The notes under the pieces: model-generated
The model's input: only the letters and a program-made list of their open reading frames with translations
Database searches by the model: none
What the model was told of the DNA's origin: nothing
Position numbers and translations under genes: made by a program
Shown here: positions 1 to 8,722 of the stretch, piece by piece
Position numbering within the stretch: the first letter of the stretch is position 1
Layout: the number at the start of each line of letters is the position of its first letter
Assembly: GCA_012033055.1 (NCBI GenBank)
Contig: JAAUPR010000010.1
Coordinates: 1-48,385 of the forward strand
Source of the DNA: Limnothrix sp. RL_2_0
GTDB lineage: Bacteria; Cyanobacteriota; Cyanobacteriia; Cyanobacteriales; MRBY01
Length of the DNA: 48,385 nt
Reading direction: 5' to 3'

Positions 1-668
1 GCGATCGCCCAGAGAAATAAACCCACCAATCCCCCACGGGAAGAGCAAGTATAGATATTGACAGGCAGTAGCGCCGTGAGGAGGAGCAACAAAAAGCGTG
101 TTTTCCCCGTTTGGGCAAGGGCAAAACTAAAGACGATGGGCAACAATAAACAGAGATACGCCGCCACAAAATTATGGTGACCAAGGGGGAAGCGAGTCCG
201 ATCTGAGATGGGATCAAGGAGCGGCCATTCCAGCAAACTCGACGTACTCATGGCAAACCCGATCACAACTAAGCTCCGCCACAAATGTTGCCAAGTCCAT
301 GGCCCTTGCCCCAGCCAATTCCGCAGGACATATAACACCACCCCATAGCCGAAGATGGTCGCCAGATTGAGAAAGGCTACCCCTTTAAACGGTGCAAAAA
401 TTGCTGACAGTACACAGGCGATCGCCACCGCCCCCACCGCCAAATCCAGACCATAACCCAAAGGAAGAAAATGACGGTCGAACTGACGCAGCATCACCAA
501 CAAAGTAATGCCCAGCAAAAAAAATCCCCCTTGCCAGAGAAAAATCCAGGGGAAAGCCACCATCAAGTAGTAGCTTGTAGGGAGAAACATAAAGAGGAGT
601 AGAATCCCCAAGCCACCGTAGCCGAGCCACTGCTCCCAACCAATTTTTTTCTCTAAATGTTGCTCCAT
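1..668 (-). CDS. O-antigen ligase family membrane protein (5' part, runs off the left edge)
   Basis: Reading the minus strand from the ATG at 668 gives about 222 codons without a stop to the window edge, so the C-terminal part is missing. The translation is very hydrophobic, with about six membrane segments. It contains PLGHHNFVAAYLCLLLP and, near the edge, CSSRGGLVGLF. This 'PLGHxNFxAxYL ... SRGGxxG' pattern is the one I associate with the Wzy_C/O-antigen ligase (IctB-like) family, which joins or polymerises lipid-linked surface glycans at the periplasmic face of the inner membrane. It starts 25 bp from the divergent ATPase gene at 694, so the two probably share a promoter region. The family assignment comes from motifs only, and the substrate cannot be told. 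Confidence 0.75.
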   Translation of the reverse strand, partial: MEQHLEKKIGWEQWLGYGGLGILLLFMFLPTSYYLMVAFPWIFLWQGGFFLLGITLLVMLRQFDRHFLPLGYGLDLAVGAVAIACVLSAIFAPFKGVAFLNLATIFGYGVVLYVLRNWLGQGPWTWQHLWRSLVVIGFAMSTSSLLEWPLLDPISDRTRFPLGHHNFVAAYLCLLLPIVFSFALAQTGKTRFLLLLLTALLPVNIYTCSSRGGLVGLFLWAI

Positions 669-693
669 TCTCGCTCTCCAGACTCTAAGACCT

Positions 694-1230
694 ATGCCCA
701 AACATACTCAGCATATCTTCTCGCATTTTCTCATCGGTATGCCGGCTTCGGGGAAATCGACTTTTGCCCAGTGGCTCCAACGGCAAACGGAAGCAATAAT
801 TATTTCTACGGATGAAATACGCACAGCACTATACGGTGATGCCAAGGTGCAAGGATCTTGGGCTGCCATTGAAACAGAGGTGCTGAAAAACATTGGGGAG
901 GCGATCGCCCAGCAACAGCCCATCATTTATGACGCGACAAATACGAATTATGTCTGGCGTGGAGATTTTTTACGTCGTTGTCCACCGATAACTTGGGTTG
1001 CCTGGTGGCTCAATGTGTCTGTCGAAATCTGTCTAGAACGAAACCAGCGGCGATCGCGCCTCGTGCCCCCAGAGATTGTCCAACATATGGCAACAGAATT
1101 GCATCACAATCCCCCCAGTAATGGAGAAGGCTTTCTCGAAACGATTACCCTGCACGATACAGATGTAGCGACCCTTACGGCCCTGAAAAAACAGCATCCT
1201 CAATATCTTGGCGGCTCAAAGAATATTTAA
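694..1230 (+). CDS. P-loop kinase-like ATPase (polynucleotide kinase/zeta-like fold)
   Basis: 178-residue soluble protein. The Walker A motif GMPASGKST is at residues 15-23, followed by STDEIR (the 'lid/DE' segment seen in polynucleotide-kinase-like and shikimate-kinase-like P-loop proteins) and YDATNTN near residue 100. An arginine-rich RNQRRSRLVP segment could form the lid. These features fit the AAA_33/PNK-like P-loop kinase family, which phosphorylates small molecules or nucleic-acid ends, but nothing in the sequence identifies the substrate. The 3' end overlaps the convergent DUF3143 gene by 56 bp. Upstream it is divergent from the O-antigen-ligase-like gene. Start: the first ATG in frame; no strong ribosome binding site is visible. 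Confidence 0.75.
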   Translation: MPKHTQHIFSHFLIGMPASGKSTFAQWLQRQTEAIIISTDEIRTALYGDAKVQGSWAAIETEVLKNIGEAIAQQQPIIYDATNTNYVWRGDFLRRCPPITWVAWWLNVSVEICLERNQRRSRLVPPEIVQHMATELHHNPPSNGEGFLETITLHDTDVATLTALKKQHPQYLGGSKNI

Positions 1231-1483
1231 ATGACCGTTGAATATCCGAACCATCGGCTCCGGCTTTGATGTAGCGGACAGCCAACTCTTCTATTTCAAG
1301 ACAAATTTCAGCTTGCCACGCGGGACGAGCCACAGACCAACAATGCAAGTTTTCGGAATTTTGTTCGCAACCGAGTTGCGCCAGCCACTGCTCGATTTTC
1401 GGGAGAGGATGGTTATACAAAGGGCTGTCAAGGGCAGGCATGGCAGGCATCGTCATTGAGTCAAAGGAATAAATAATGTTCAC
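1175..1483 (-). CDS. DUF3143 family protein
   Basis: 102 codons, or about 93 residues if the second ATG (MTMPAMPAL) is used. The core has LPKIEQWLAQLGC, LHCWSV and EICLEIEELAVRYI, which I recognise as the cyanobacterial DUF3143 pattern; the function is unknown. It lies 45 bp downstream of the J-domain gene on the same strand, and I believe this J-domain/DUF3143 pairing recurs in cyanobacteria, so the two are probably one transcript. The last 56 bp overlap the end of the convergent ATPase gene, so the two coding ends use both strands. Confidence 0.75.
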   Translation of the reverse strand: MNIIYSFDSMTMPAMPALDSPLYNHPLPKIEQWLAQLGCEQNSENLHCWSVARPAWQAEICLEIEELAVRYIKAGADGSDIQRSFKYSLSRQDIEDAVFSGP

Positions 1484-1528
1484 TAAAAATTTAGGTTAGT
1501 TCAGTCTAACAAGCCCACCCCATCCCTG

Positions 1529-2020
1529 TCAGAGCATTGCCACCGGCGGGGACACATTTTGGCTCAGGCTCAGGGCGATCGCCAACAACAGACAACCGAG
1601 GAAGGTAATCACCATAATAAATAGGGCAAAAATTTCCCCAGCCGATAATGGGCGATCTGTGGGGTCAAGGTACGCAGAATTTTTATAGTTATTCTCCCCC
1701 GCTTGATTTCCCGTCGCCGTTTGCACCACGCTATATAGAGAAAACCCAATTTTGAGGTCATATAGCGATCGCCGCTCAGGATTACTGAGAGCAGCATAGG
1801 CTTCATTTAACCGCTGAAATTTCGCGGTGGCCTCCGCCTCTGGCAATACCGTCGTATCGGGATGGAATTTTTTACTCAGGTCACGATATTTTTGACGAAT
1901 CTCCATCGGTGACGCAGACGGATTGAGACCCAGCACGCCGTAATAGCTCAGAGCAATCCGAGTTTTGATGTCTAAGGTTTTGCTTGTAGATCGGTTTTGA
2001 GCAGAATAAGGGGCCATCAC
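1529..2020 (-). CDS. J-domain (DnaJ-like) membrane-anchored protein
   Basis: 163 residues. A J-domain covers about residues 25-90: YYGVLGLNPSASPMEIRQ, then the diagnostic HPD at residues 53-55 (KFHPDTT) and FQRLNEAYAALSNPERR. J-domains stimulate the ATPase of Hsp70 (DnaK). There is no Gly/Phe-rich or zinc-finger region, so this is a class III J-protein. The C-terminus has one strong membrane segment (FALFIMVITFLGCLLLAIAL), which suggests that it recruits a DnaK to a membrane, with the J-domain presumably cytosolic. First gene of a probable two-gene unit with the DUF3143 gene. Either of the two leading Met codons could be the start. Confidence 0.85.
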   Translation of the reverse strand: MMAPYSAQNRSTSKTLDIKTRIALSYYGVLGLNPSASPMEIRQKYRDLSKKFHPDTTVLPEAEATAKFQRLNEAYAALSNPERRSLYDLKIGFSLYSVVQTATGNQAGENNYKNSAYLDPTDRPLSAGEIFALFIMVITFLGCLLLAIALSLSQNVSPPVAML

Positions 2021-2299
2021 CAGCCAGTTTGCAGAAATTTGATTTTTATTTTACCTTTCCTAAAAATATTAGTGGCTGTTTAGCGGTTTTCAATCGTGAC
2101 ATTTTAAGCATTGCTTGATCCTCTCAATCTTTGTTCTGATGCTTGAAAATCGAGTACCTGATAGGCAAACAACAGCGGCGATCGCCCCCAATGTCAGCAG
2201 CCCTAGACAACTCACACGAAAACGCGATCCCCATCACACATTGGCCAACCATTACCGACAAAGATGGGATCATCACCGCAAAACCTGTTTACCCTAGAG

Positions 2300-2872
2300 A
2301 TGTTTTCCATGGGCTTACAACCAGTTGACCGAGTCCTTAAACATTTAATGAGTAGCGCCGCTTGGCAGCACCAAAAGCGCTTTCAACACATTGCCGCACT
2401 GTGGCCAACCTTAGTCTCCTCCAAAAACCTTGCCCATAGCCGCCCCATCCACATCACCGACAATATCCTCTGGATTGCTACCTCCAGTACCACTTGGTCA
2501 CAACACCTCAACCTCCAGCGCCGTCAATTATTGCATCGGCTCAACCAGCAGCTACCCGAAACCTTAACTGACCTGCGTTTTTCCGCTGTCCATTGGCGTT
2601 ACAAACCAGCCTACTCCCCCTTAGCAGAAAAACCATCCTCTAGCCATCCCAGCCTGAGCAATCCTCTCGACCCGGTAATCAAACCAGCGCCTCAAGTCAC
2701 GGCGATCGCCGCAGTTACCCAATGGCTAGAACGGCAACAAGATCGCCTAGAACAAGCCCCCCTTTGTCCAAAATGCCAAGTACCGACCCCCCAAGGAGAG
2801 TTAAACCGCTGGCAAATGTGTTCTTGCTGCACAGCACAAAAGTGGCACAAAACAATCTCTCAAAATAAATAA
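2300..2872 (+). CDS. DUF721 (DciA-like) protein with C-terminal zinc ribbon
   Basis: About 190 residues from the ATG at 2300; the frame is open from 2264, and the ATG at 2309 is another possible start. The N-terminal half (VDRVLKHLMSSAAWQ, WPTLVSSKNLAHSRPI, LWIATSSTTWSQHLN) has the DUF721/DciA signature, a KH-like domain. Known DciA proteins load the replicative helicase DnaB in bacteria lacking DnaC. A low-complexity Pro/Ser linker follows. The C-terminus carries CPKC, then an MCSCC cluster, a likely zinc ribbon often seen in cyanobacterial members. The helicase-loading role is inferred from the family and not shown by this sequence. Confidence 0.7.
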   Translation: MFSMGLQPVDRVLKHLMSSAAWQHQKRFQHIAALWPTLVSSKNLAHSRPIHITDNILWIATSSTTWSQHLNLQRRQLLHRLNQQLPETLTDLRFSAVHWRYKPAYSPLAEKPSSSHPSLSNPLDPVIKPAPQVTAIAAVTQWLERQQDRLEQAPLCPKCQVPTPQGELNRWQMCSCCTAQKWHKTISQNK

Positions 2873-3270
2873 ATTATTCTTGTATTGAGCGAGATCACGA
2901 AGTAAAAAGAAAAGACTCAACAAAAAACATAAATGCATTACCTCAAAATACATTTTGGATGAATACTAGTTTTTTCAACACTATCAAAAATTTGTTTTTT
3001 CTTTTAAAAAATATGTATAAGAAATTGATCCCTGCTAAGAATGCTCTAATTTAAGTAAGAAATAAAGCCGATCTCCCCATGAAAAGACTTTCCGCAAACA
3101 GCGTTACAAATCGCAATGGCAAATATAAAAAAAAACAAAACTTAAATCTCCATAAAAAAAGCCATAGAGTCCGTAGACTATGCAATTGAGATTGATTTGT
3201 AGTGTTTGCTACAAGGGCATAATAAAGATAACAGACAAAAACCTAAGCATTAATTCCCGATTCGGCCACC
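2873..3270. other. AT-rich intergenic region
   Basis: About 400 bp, strongly AT-rich and without HIP1. A 36-codon ORF at 3079-3189 (plus, Lys/Asn-rich) has no clear ribosome binding site and I do not call it. An imperfect hairpin lies near 3164-3182 (CATAG...CTATG). The stretch CATAATAAAGATAA around 3218-3232 could hold a -10 element for the gene at 3271. No other structure was recognised. Confidence 0.4.
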
Positions 3271-3537
3271 ATGAACAAAAATAATTCTTCCGTTTCAACC
3301 TGTAAAAATTGTGGCTGTTTTCAGTCAGAAGGACGTCGTGGTGGCACATGTGGGCTTTTCAATACATTTGCCGACTCTGACTGGGCCGTCTGTCCGCTAG
3401 CTGTTCCTATTTTTGAAGAGGTTCAGGAAGAAAAACGGGAACTTTTCCTCCTAGAGAAGTCTTTTTCGCTTAAAATTGTTCGGGATAATTCAAAGCTACC
3501 TGTTCCCAGTAACTCCGCTTATTTGGAAGCAACCTAG
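3271..3537 (+). CDS. Small Cys-rich cyanobacterial protein (EGRRGG motif)
   Basis: 88 residues. The conserved-looking half has five cysteines: CKNCGCF (residues 11-17), EGRRGGTCGLF and DWAVCPLAVPIF. This spacing suggests a small metal- or cluster-binding fold or disulfides. The pattern 'C-x2-C...EGRRGG-x-C-x(12-14)-C-x-LA-x-P-F' resembles a conserved cyanobacterial hypothetical family that I have seen but cannot name. The C-terminal half is variable, mixed-charge sequence. It is monocistronic, flanked by intergenic stretches of about 400 bp on both sides, so it has its own promoter. No function is assigned. Confidence 0.7.
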   Translation: MNKNNSSVSTCKNCGCFQSEGRRGGTCGLFNTFADSDWAVCPLAVPIFEEVQEEKRELFLLEKSFSLKIVRDNSKLPVPSNSAYLEAT

Positions 3538-3961
3538 ATAAAGGGTTGAGGGATCGTTGCGTAGGATCGAGAACTTTTGCAACTGTAAATATTTCGACAT
3601 CTTTGTGTTAGTGTTTACTGTCTTCACGATGGCAGTAGAGTCCGAGCAGATCAATTGAAATAGACTTTGCGATATCTGGGTAATTGCTGACTATTAGATT
3701 GGTGGCGATCGCCACAAAGTATTTTCAAGATGTTGTTAGAAAAGAGAAAAAGAAGTGGATTTGAGCAGGCATTACTCTAAGTGTCATTAGGGTTTAGTCG
3801 TTCTCTTGGCATGGACAACAAGGTTAAAAGGCCCAGAGAAAGTCGCCATCACACTACAAAAATCGGTAAAATAGACCTTGAGAGCACTCATTAATGTGTT
3901 CTTGACTTCATTGCTGGTAAAGCAAGACCGGCTCGTATTTTTTAGTCACTGAATTTATCCC
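3538..3961. other. Intergenic region, no gene seen
   Basis: 424 bp between two small plus-strand genes. It contains an extended palindromic HIP1 (GTGGCGATCGCCAC, about 3703-3716). No convincing ORF, terminator or RNA gene was recognised. The length leaves room for a long 5' leader or a small RNA, but I see no specific support for one. Confidence 0.3.
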
Positions 3962-4219
3962 ATGCTCCAAGACAATTCGACCATCCGCTATTACCAACGC
4001 CTGACAGATGCCATGGTAGAACTGTGGCGTCGAGGTAGCCGTTATGAAGATATTCGTAACTATATGGATGGCTACATCGCCTGTTTGCATCAGACCAAAG
4101 TGTTGGAATCCTATAAGATTCACCGTCTGGAGGAGGAGGCTTTCCGCTTTCTACGGGATCCTTCTAATTTCGAGCTTTCTTACCCCCAAACTCAGACAGA
4201 AACTGATTTTAGCTACTAG
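3962..4219 (+). CDS. DUF6761-like small cyanobacterial protein
   Basis: 85 residues, soluble, helical. TIRYYQRLTDAMVELWRRG, then MDGYIACLHQTKVLE, HRLEEEAFRFLRDPSNFE and an acidic/Thr tail match my memory of a short conserved cyanobacterial family (DUF6761). Its role is not known. It stands alone between two long spacers. The family name is from memory and could be wrong, but the protein looks real: well-formed amphipathic helices, no low complexity, and typical codon use. Confidence 0.7.
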   Translation: MLQDNSTIRYYQRLTDAMVELWRRGSRYEDIRNYMDGYIACLHQTKVLESYKIHRLEEEAFRFLRDPSNFELSYPQTQTETDFSY

Positions 4220-4561
4220 TTCCCTCTTGCCTAGGAGAGTTTAACTGTAGTGAGAAAATATTAGTCGAGTTTGCCAGATCAGTTTGTCTGTGTGGCTATC
4301 ACGGTTCGTTTTGTGTCGAGAATATAGTCGAGAATATAAAAGTGTCGGAAAAATAATTGCATCAAAGTCGGCGATCGCCCATCAAGGTAGAATTGTTTGA
4401 ATTTTTACAGACAAAGTGCGAAGCCGTAGATCGAGTTTTGTTAAAGTTATACGGATAAAGCCCAACAAAATAGGAAGAGTGATATTCAATCTTTTTTTTG
4501 AGAATATCAGGGGTGCTTGCCCGGTATTCCTTGGGGATAACACACCACTGATTCATTACAT
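4220..4561. other. Intergenic region with a 12-bp tandem repeat
   Basis: 342 bp upstream of the sensor kinase gene. It has two perfect tandem copies of GTCGAGAATATA at 4315-4338, with a partial relative (GTCGAGT) near 4264, and one HIP1 at about 4371. A tandem 12-mer in a promoter region could be a regulator binding site; no regulator is suggested by the sequence. No gene seen. Confidence 0.4.
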
Positions 4562-6430
4562 ATGTCCATTCGCCGACGCATTATCAATGGCTATATTGTT
4601 GTCCTAGGGGTTGCCTTTCTAGGTATAGCCATGGGTTTATTGATCGGCAATAGCAAGCAACAGCAGGCATTAGAGTTGAGACAAGCGGCAATCAATGAGT
4701 CGAAACAGCTCAATGCTTTAAGAATAAATATTCTCCAGAATCATCCAACACAACAATTTACTGCCAACTTAGACGATTTAGAGCAATTTGAGCTTGCCAA
4801 AACTAAATTTTTTGATGGGCTCGTTGAGGTTGAAAAAATCATTAATTCTTACCGAGAGATACATGATTTATATGTTGAGCTTAATATCGAAGCTTCTTTA
4901 GCTCCTAGTAGTAAATCAGCCGCCGATCGCCATACAGAACACTCTGAGATGGAGCACCATGACCATGATGAGTATTACGAATTTCACCAGCTGATTCAAG
5001 ATTATCGAGATGTTGTTGTAGCCTTCAGGCAAAAAGCAGATATATTTTTCCAAGAGATTGAACCCCTCATTAGTGGTTCCCCTGGCGATATCCTCATTGC
5101 AGAACAAAAAATAATCGATTTTTCACAGAGTCAAGAGTTCAAAACTTTTATTGATTTTGCGGATCAACTCCAGCCCTATGTCCAGCAGGTAGATGTTCGG
5201 AAGCGGAATGCGGAATTGCAATCTTTACGATCCACACATCTACGCAATCGGATCATTATCGGGAGTCTCTTGACCTCTATTCTGATTGCCCTAGGCATTG
5301 CGATCTACACTAGCCAGGCGATCGCCCAACCGATCCTCAAAATTATCCAGACCGCCCAACAGGTCACCAACGAAAAAGACTTTTCCCTACAAATTGCCCA
5401 ACCAGAAATTGACGGAGAAGTACGAACCCTTGCCACCTCGATCAATGCACTAATCACCCAAGTGCAACTCCTATTAGAACAGCTAGAAGCCAAAAATGTT
5501 GATTTAGAAGATGCCCTAAACCAACTCCATAAACAGCAAGCGAAACTAGTACAATCCGAAAAAATGTCTAGTCTTGGGAAATTGGTCGCCGGCGTCGCCC
5601 ACGAGATCAACAACCCCGTCAACTTTATCCATGGCAATCTTTACCATGCCCAGAGCTACGCGCAGGATTTACTCTCACTACTCGATGCTTACCAAGCCCA
5701 CTTCCCCGATATTCCACCGGATCTAGAAGATAAAATAGAAGACAGCGATCTGTCTTTTCTCAGGGAAGATTTCCCGAAGACACTAGAATCCATGGGCCTT
5801 GGCACAGAACGAATTCGTGGCATTGTGTTGTCGCTCCGCAATTTTTCTCGCACAGATGAAGCTGAATTTAAAACTGTCGATGTGCATGAAGGTATTGAAA
5901 GTACGCTCTTAATCCTGCAACATCGCCTTAAAGAACACCATGATCGCCCCAAGATTGAAGTAATTCGAAACTATGCCGAGTTACCTCGCGTAGACTGTTT
6001 CCCCGGACAGCTCAATCAAGTATTTATGAATTTATTTTCTAATGGTATTGATGCGATCGAGGATCAACATATGGCCCAACAACAACAGGGTATGACGGAT
6101 TATGTGGGGCAATTTATGGTTCGGACGGAACTGGTTGATGCGGAATGGGTCAGCATTTGCATTAAAGATAATGGTAAGGGCGTGCCTCTCAATCAGCTCA
6201 GTCGTATTTTTGATCCTTTTTTCACCACGAAGGCGATTGGCAAAGGGACAGGTATGGGTCTTTCTATTAGCTATCAAATCATTGCTGAGAACCATGGTGG
6301 GGAACTCAGTTGTATTTCCACTTTGGGTCTAGGGTCTGAATTTGTGATTCGTTTGCCTTTGCGTCAAAAGCACAAATCTTCTAAGGCGAGAGTGGTAGCG
6401 GCAGCAATAACTTCGCCTAGACCTGTGTAG
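4562..6430 (+). CDS. Sensor histidine kinase with His-rich sensor loop
   Basis: 622 residues. Transmembrane helix 1 at about 10-28 and helix 2 at about 230-252 enclose a 200-residue extracytoplasmic region, followed by a HAMP-like segment, a coiled coil, and the kinase core. The phospho-acceptor is His347 in GVAHEINNPVNF. The ATPase domain carries the N box (FSNGIDAIED), G1 (IKDNGKGV), the F box (DPFFTTK) and G2 (GKGTGMGLSIS), so it looks catalytically complete. The sensor region holds a cluster at about residues 121-143 (HTEHSEMEHHDHDEYYEF) with seven His and many acidic residues, which hints at metal binding. No response regulator lies nearby. It closely resembles the kinase at 14272. The signal sensed is not known. 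Confidence 0.88.
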   Translation: MSIRRRIINGYIVVLGVAFLGIAMGLLIGNSKQQQALELRQAAINESKQLNALRINILQNHPTQQFTANLDDLEQFELAKTKFFDGLVEVEKIINSYREIHDLYVELNIEASLAPSSKSAADRHTEHSEMEHHDHDEYYEFHQLIQDYRDVVVAFRQKADIFFQEIEPLISGSPGDILIAEQKIIDFSQSQEFKTFIDFADQLQPYVQQVDVRKRNAELQSLRSTHLRNRIIIGSLLTSILIALGIAIYTSQAIAQPILKIIQTAQQVTNEKDFSLQIAQPEIDGEVRTLATSINALITQVQLLLEQLEAKNVDLEDALNQLHKQQAKLVQSEKMSSLGKLVAGVAHEINNPVNFIHGNLYHAQSYAQDLLSLLDAYQAHFPDIPPDLEDKIEDSDLSFLREDFPKTLESMGLGTERIRGIVLSLRNFSRTDEAEFKTVDVHEGIESTLLILQHRLKEHHDRPKIEVIRNYAELPRVDCFPGQLNQVFMNLFSNGIDAIEDQHMAQQQQGMTDYVGQFMVRTELVDAEWVSICIKDNGKGVPLNQLSRIFDPFFTTKAIGKGTGMGLSISYQIIAENHGGELSCISTLGLGSEFVIRLPLRQKHKSSKARVVAAAITSPRPV

Positions 6431-6437
6431 TCTGGAA

Positions 6438-7789
6438 TTAGAGTAGATTGGCTGATTCGTAGAGACGGCGCACCATGGCTAGGAGCGATCGCCATACTGG
6501 AGATCAGACGACATGCGACCAGACAGGAGCTGAATGATGGGTGCAATGCCACGGGTAACAAACCGGAAACGGGGATCTACCACTTCCTGCACTAAAGGTT
6601 CGAGGCTAGCATAAGCTTTGAGGTGTTGGATATGGGCACGGACGCCGACGCGGGCGCTCGGAAAAGTGGCTCCTGTTGTACCACCACCGACAGCCCCAAG
6701 ATTGGCAAAATTATTTTGAGTCGCGTCAATGTCGCCGATAAATTGTAAGAAGGAAGTATCGAGACACATCTGACAAAAAGCGATATCTGCACTCACCCCT
6801 TCGATCGCCGCTTCCTCACGGTAGAGTTTCGGTAAATCAGGGAATTTTTGGAGAGCTGCCTCGTTATTCGATTTGAGGAACATAATCATCTGTACCTCGG
6901 AGGTATTCCCAGAACCCATGATGCGGTCTAGCTGGCCGGGACAAACGGATAGAATGGAAGACAAGATCAATGTCCGAGTGTCCTTATCCCAACTCACCAT
7001 GACGTTATAGTTTCTCAGTTCAATTGCCTTGACGTAGACGATGCCGCGATATTGTACGAGGCGCAAAGATTGATTTTCGATGAGGTTAATGCCAAGACGA
7101 TCGACGAGATCAATGGGGAGATAGGAGTTGCCATTAATCAAAATGCCTTGTTCTGCATAGGACTGTTTGTTAATGACGATGTTGATGGCAGGATAGGTGG
7201 AGTCGTCAAGGCTCGGAACAAGACCGTTTAAGGTTTGTAGCCAAGCGGATAAGCCTTCTGCAATGCCTAGGGCAAAGTCTTTGCGGCGGTTAATGAGGAG
7301 GCTGCGATCGCCGGGACTCGTCAAAAAGCCCACATCGAGCAATAAAGAAGGAATCACCACCTCACGGCAAAAGGCTAAACGACCAAGCCCCGTAAAAGTA
7401 TCTGCTTTTGCCCCTCTACTACTGAGATCAGGCACACGGCGCAATAGGGCACGTAAAATCAATTCTGCATGTTTTTGGCGATCGCTATTATTAGCAATAT
7501 AGTAAGCCGTTGCACCCCGTACACTTGGATCCGTGAAAGCATCCGTTTGAATCTCAAGGGCAATATCGCCAGAGCGGGCGCGGGCATTGATCCACTTAAT
7601 CGTATCCGCCGCACTGAGGTCATCAGGCACAGCCAAAATTTCTAGCCCCAACCGTCTGACCTCCGGTATAAGTTGATCCCGGAGAAGAATCATCTGCTGC
7701 GCTTCTGTTGTATTACCTGCGACGGCACCGGGGTCCATTAGACCTCCTTCCATGCCACCGTGACCTGCGGAAATGAAGATTCTACCCAT
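6438..7789 (-). CDS. tftA: N-acetylmuramoyl-L-alanine amidase, TftA-like, with a one-base frameshift near the 3' end
   Basis: The uninterrupted frame is 6479-7789 (436 residues). An Amidase_3 domain (about 1-190) opens with ISAGHGG and cleaves the amide between MurNAc and the peptide stem. A copper-amine-oxidase-like/AMIN-type middle region follows (INGNSYLPIDLVDRLGI), then a C-terminal lysozyme/glucosaminidase-like region (DIAFCQMCLDTSFLQF, QNNFANLGA). This layout matches the cyanobacterial family annotated as hormogonium tapered-terminus morphoprotein TftA. No signal peptide is seen. The frame ends at TAG within ...QYGDRS. One base later, the minus strand encodes LAMVRRLYESANLL then TAA at 6438, which looks like the family's normal C-terminus. 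One base is therefore missing next to the HIP1 at 6484-6491. Either the last 14 residues are lost or the base was missed in sequencing. Confidence 0.8.
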
Positions 7790-8239
7790 TGGATTTACTT
7801 ATAGCGTCGTTGCTCAGTGGTTAGTCTAAATCTAAGGTTAACCCCAATTGTTGATTCTATTGCAGTATTTTTTAGAAGAAATAATAGTTTTACCGCTGTG
7901 GAGGTCAGAATAGGGCATTTTGAGCTGGATAGAGCGACCTTTAAGCCTTTGCACCAAGCTAGTTGAAACAAAAGAGGCATGGCTTACCCAGAGTTTTCCT
8001 AAGATTTGATTGGCTTTTCATTAAAGGTGATTTTAGAAAAGTGAGCACTTCCCTACCAAATAAGGGGAGGATGTCGCTACAATTGTGGTCAAAATTTACA
8101 GTTAGTACCCACACTGGCATCAGTTCATTTGCTGGATTTGGTGTTGTAAGCAAGTCGATTGTCTGATTTTGGGGAGGGTTGGGGCTAACTGTTCTCTGTA
8201 ATCACACTCGGTAAACTCTATATTTTTCTGCGTCTAGCC
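7790..8239. other. Divergent intergenic region, no gene seen
   Basis: 450 bp between the divergent amidase and acetyltransferase genes, so promoters for both must lie here. Short ORFs on both strands (about 60-67 codons) overlap each other and show no family features. No terminator, RNA gene or repeat copy was recognised. Confidence 0.35.
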
Positions 8240-8722
8240 ATGAAAAAAACTTTGGATTGTAGCCATATTTTCTTTTCTGTTGATAAAAATTGCGTTGATA
8301 TTTTTCAGCTACGGGAATTGTTTAATGCGACTGCGTTTTGGGCGAAGGAGCGTTCTTTGGAGGATCTGGAGACGGCGATCGCCTATAGTGATCCGGTGGT
8401 GACGGTGTGGGATGGCGATCGCATGATCGGTTTCACAAGGGGGACATCCGACGGCGTATTTCGTGGCACGATCTGGGATGTGGTGATTCATCCGGAATAT
8501 CAAGGCTTAGGGCTTGGTCGCAAATTAGTAGAAACTCTGATTAGTCATCCCCGCATGAGTCGAGTCGAGCGGATTTATTTGATGACAACTCACCAACAAT
8601 CTTTTTACGAACGCATCGGCTTTAAGGAAAATCAAACGACCACCATGGTGCTCCACAACCACGAGCATCCGGTCAGCATCATTTCTTGTTCCCTAGAGGA
8701 AGCCAGCCCTGTACTTGTATAA
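8240..8722 (+). CDS. GNAT acetyltransferase, Ycf52-like
   Basis: 160 residues, one GNAT domain. WAKERSLEDLETAIAYSDPVV, then VWDGDRMIGFTRGTSDGVF, TIWDVVIHPEYQGLGLGRKL (acetyl-CoA binding motif A, QGLGLG) and SFYERIGF (motif B). The 'W-x-R-S-x2-L-x3-A...F-x-R-x-TSD...TIWDVV' pattern is that of Ycf52, the plastid/cyanobacterial relatives of plant NSI/GNAT2 N- and lysine-acetyltransferases. The likely reaction is transfer of acetyl from acetyl-CoA to a protein amine; the target is not known. The last 44 bp overlap the convergent kinase-like gene. Start: the ATG at 8240. Confidence 0.8.
   Translation: MKKTLDCSHIFFSVDKNCVDIFQLRELFNATAFWAKERSLEDLETAIAYSDPVVTVWDGDRMIGFTRGTSDGVFRGTIWDVVIHPEYQGLGLGRKLVETLISHPRMSRVERIYLMTTHQQSFYERIGFKENQTTTMVLHNHEHPVSIISCSLEEASPVLV

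Noticed and set aside
385-639. 84-codon Gly-rich ORF in the O-antigen-ligase region
   Set aside because: It is an off-frame shadow of the real minus-strand membrane protein that starts at 668.
2115-2328. 60-61-codon ORFs upstream of the DUF721 gene
   Set aside because: Overlapping frames with low complexity; they run into the DUF721 gene and look like 5' leader sequence.
3079-3189. 36-codon Lys/Asn-rich ORF
   Set aside because: No ribosome binding site and AT-rich chance composition; no homologue known to me.
7795-8166. Three 61-67-codon ORFs in the amidase-acetyltransferase spacer
   Set aside because: They lie on both strands, two of them antisense to each other, and none shows a domain, signal peptide or ribosome binding site.
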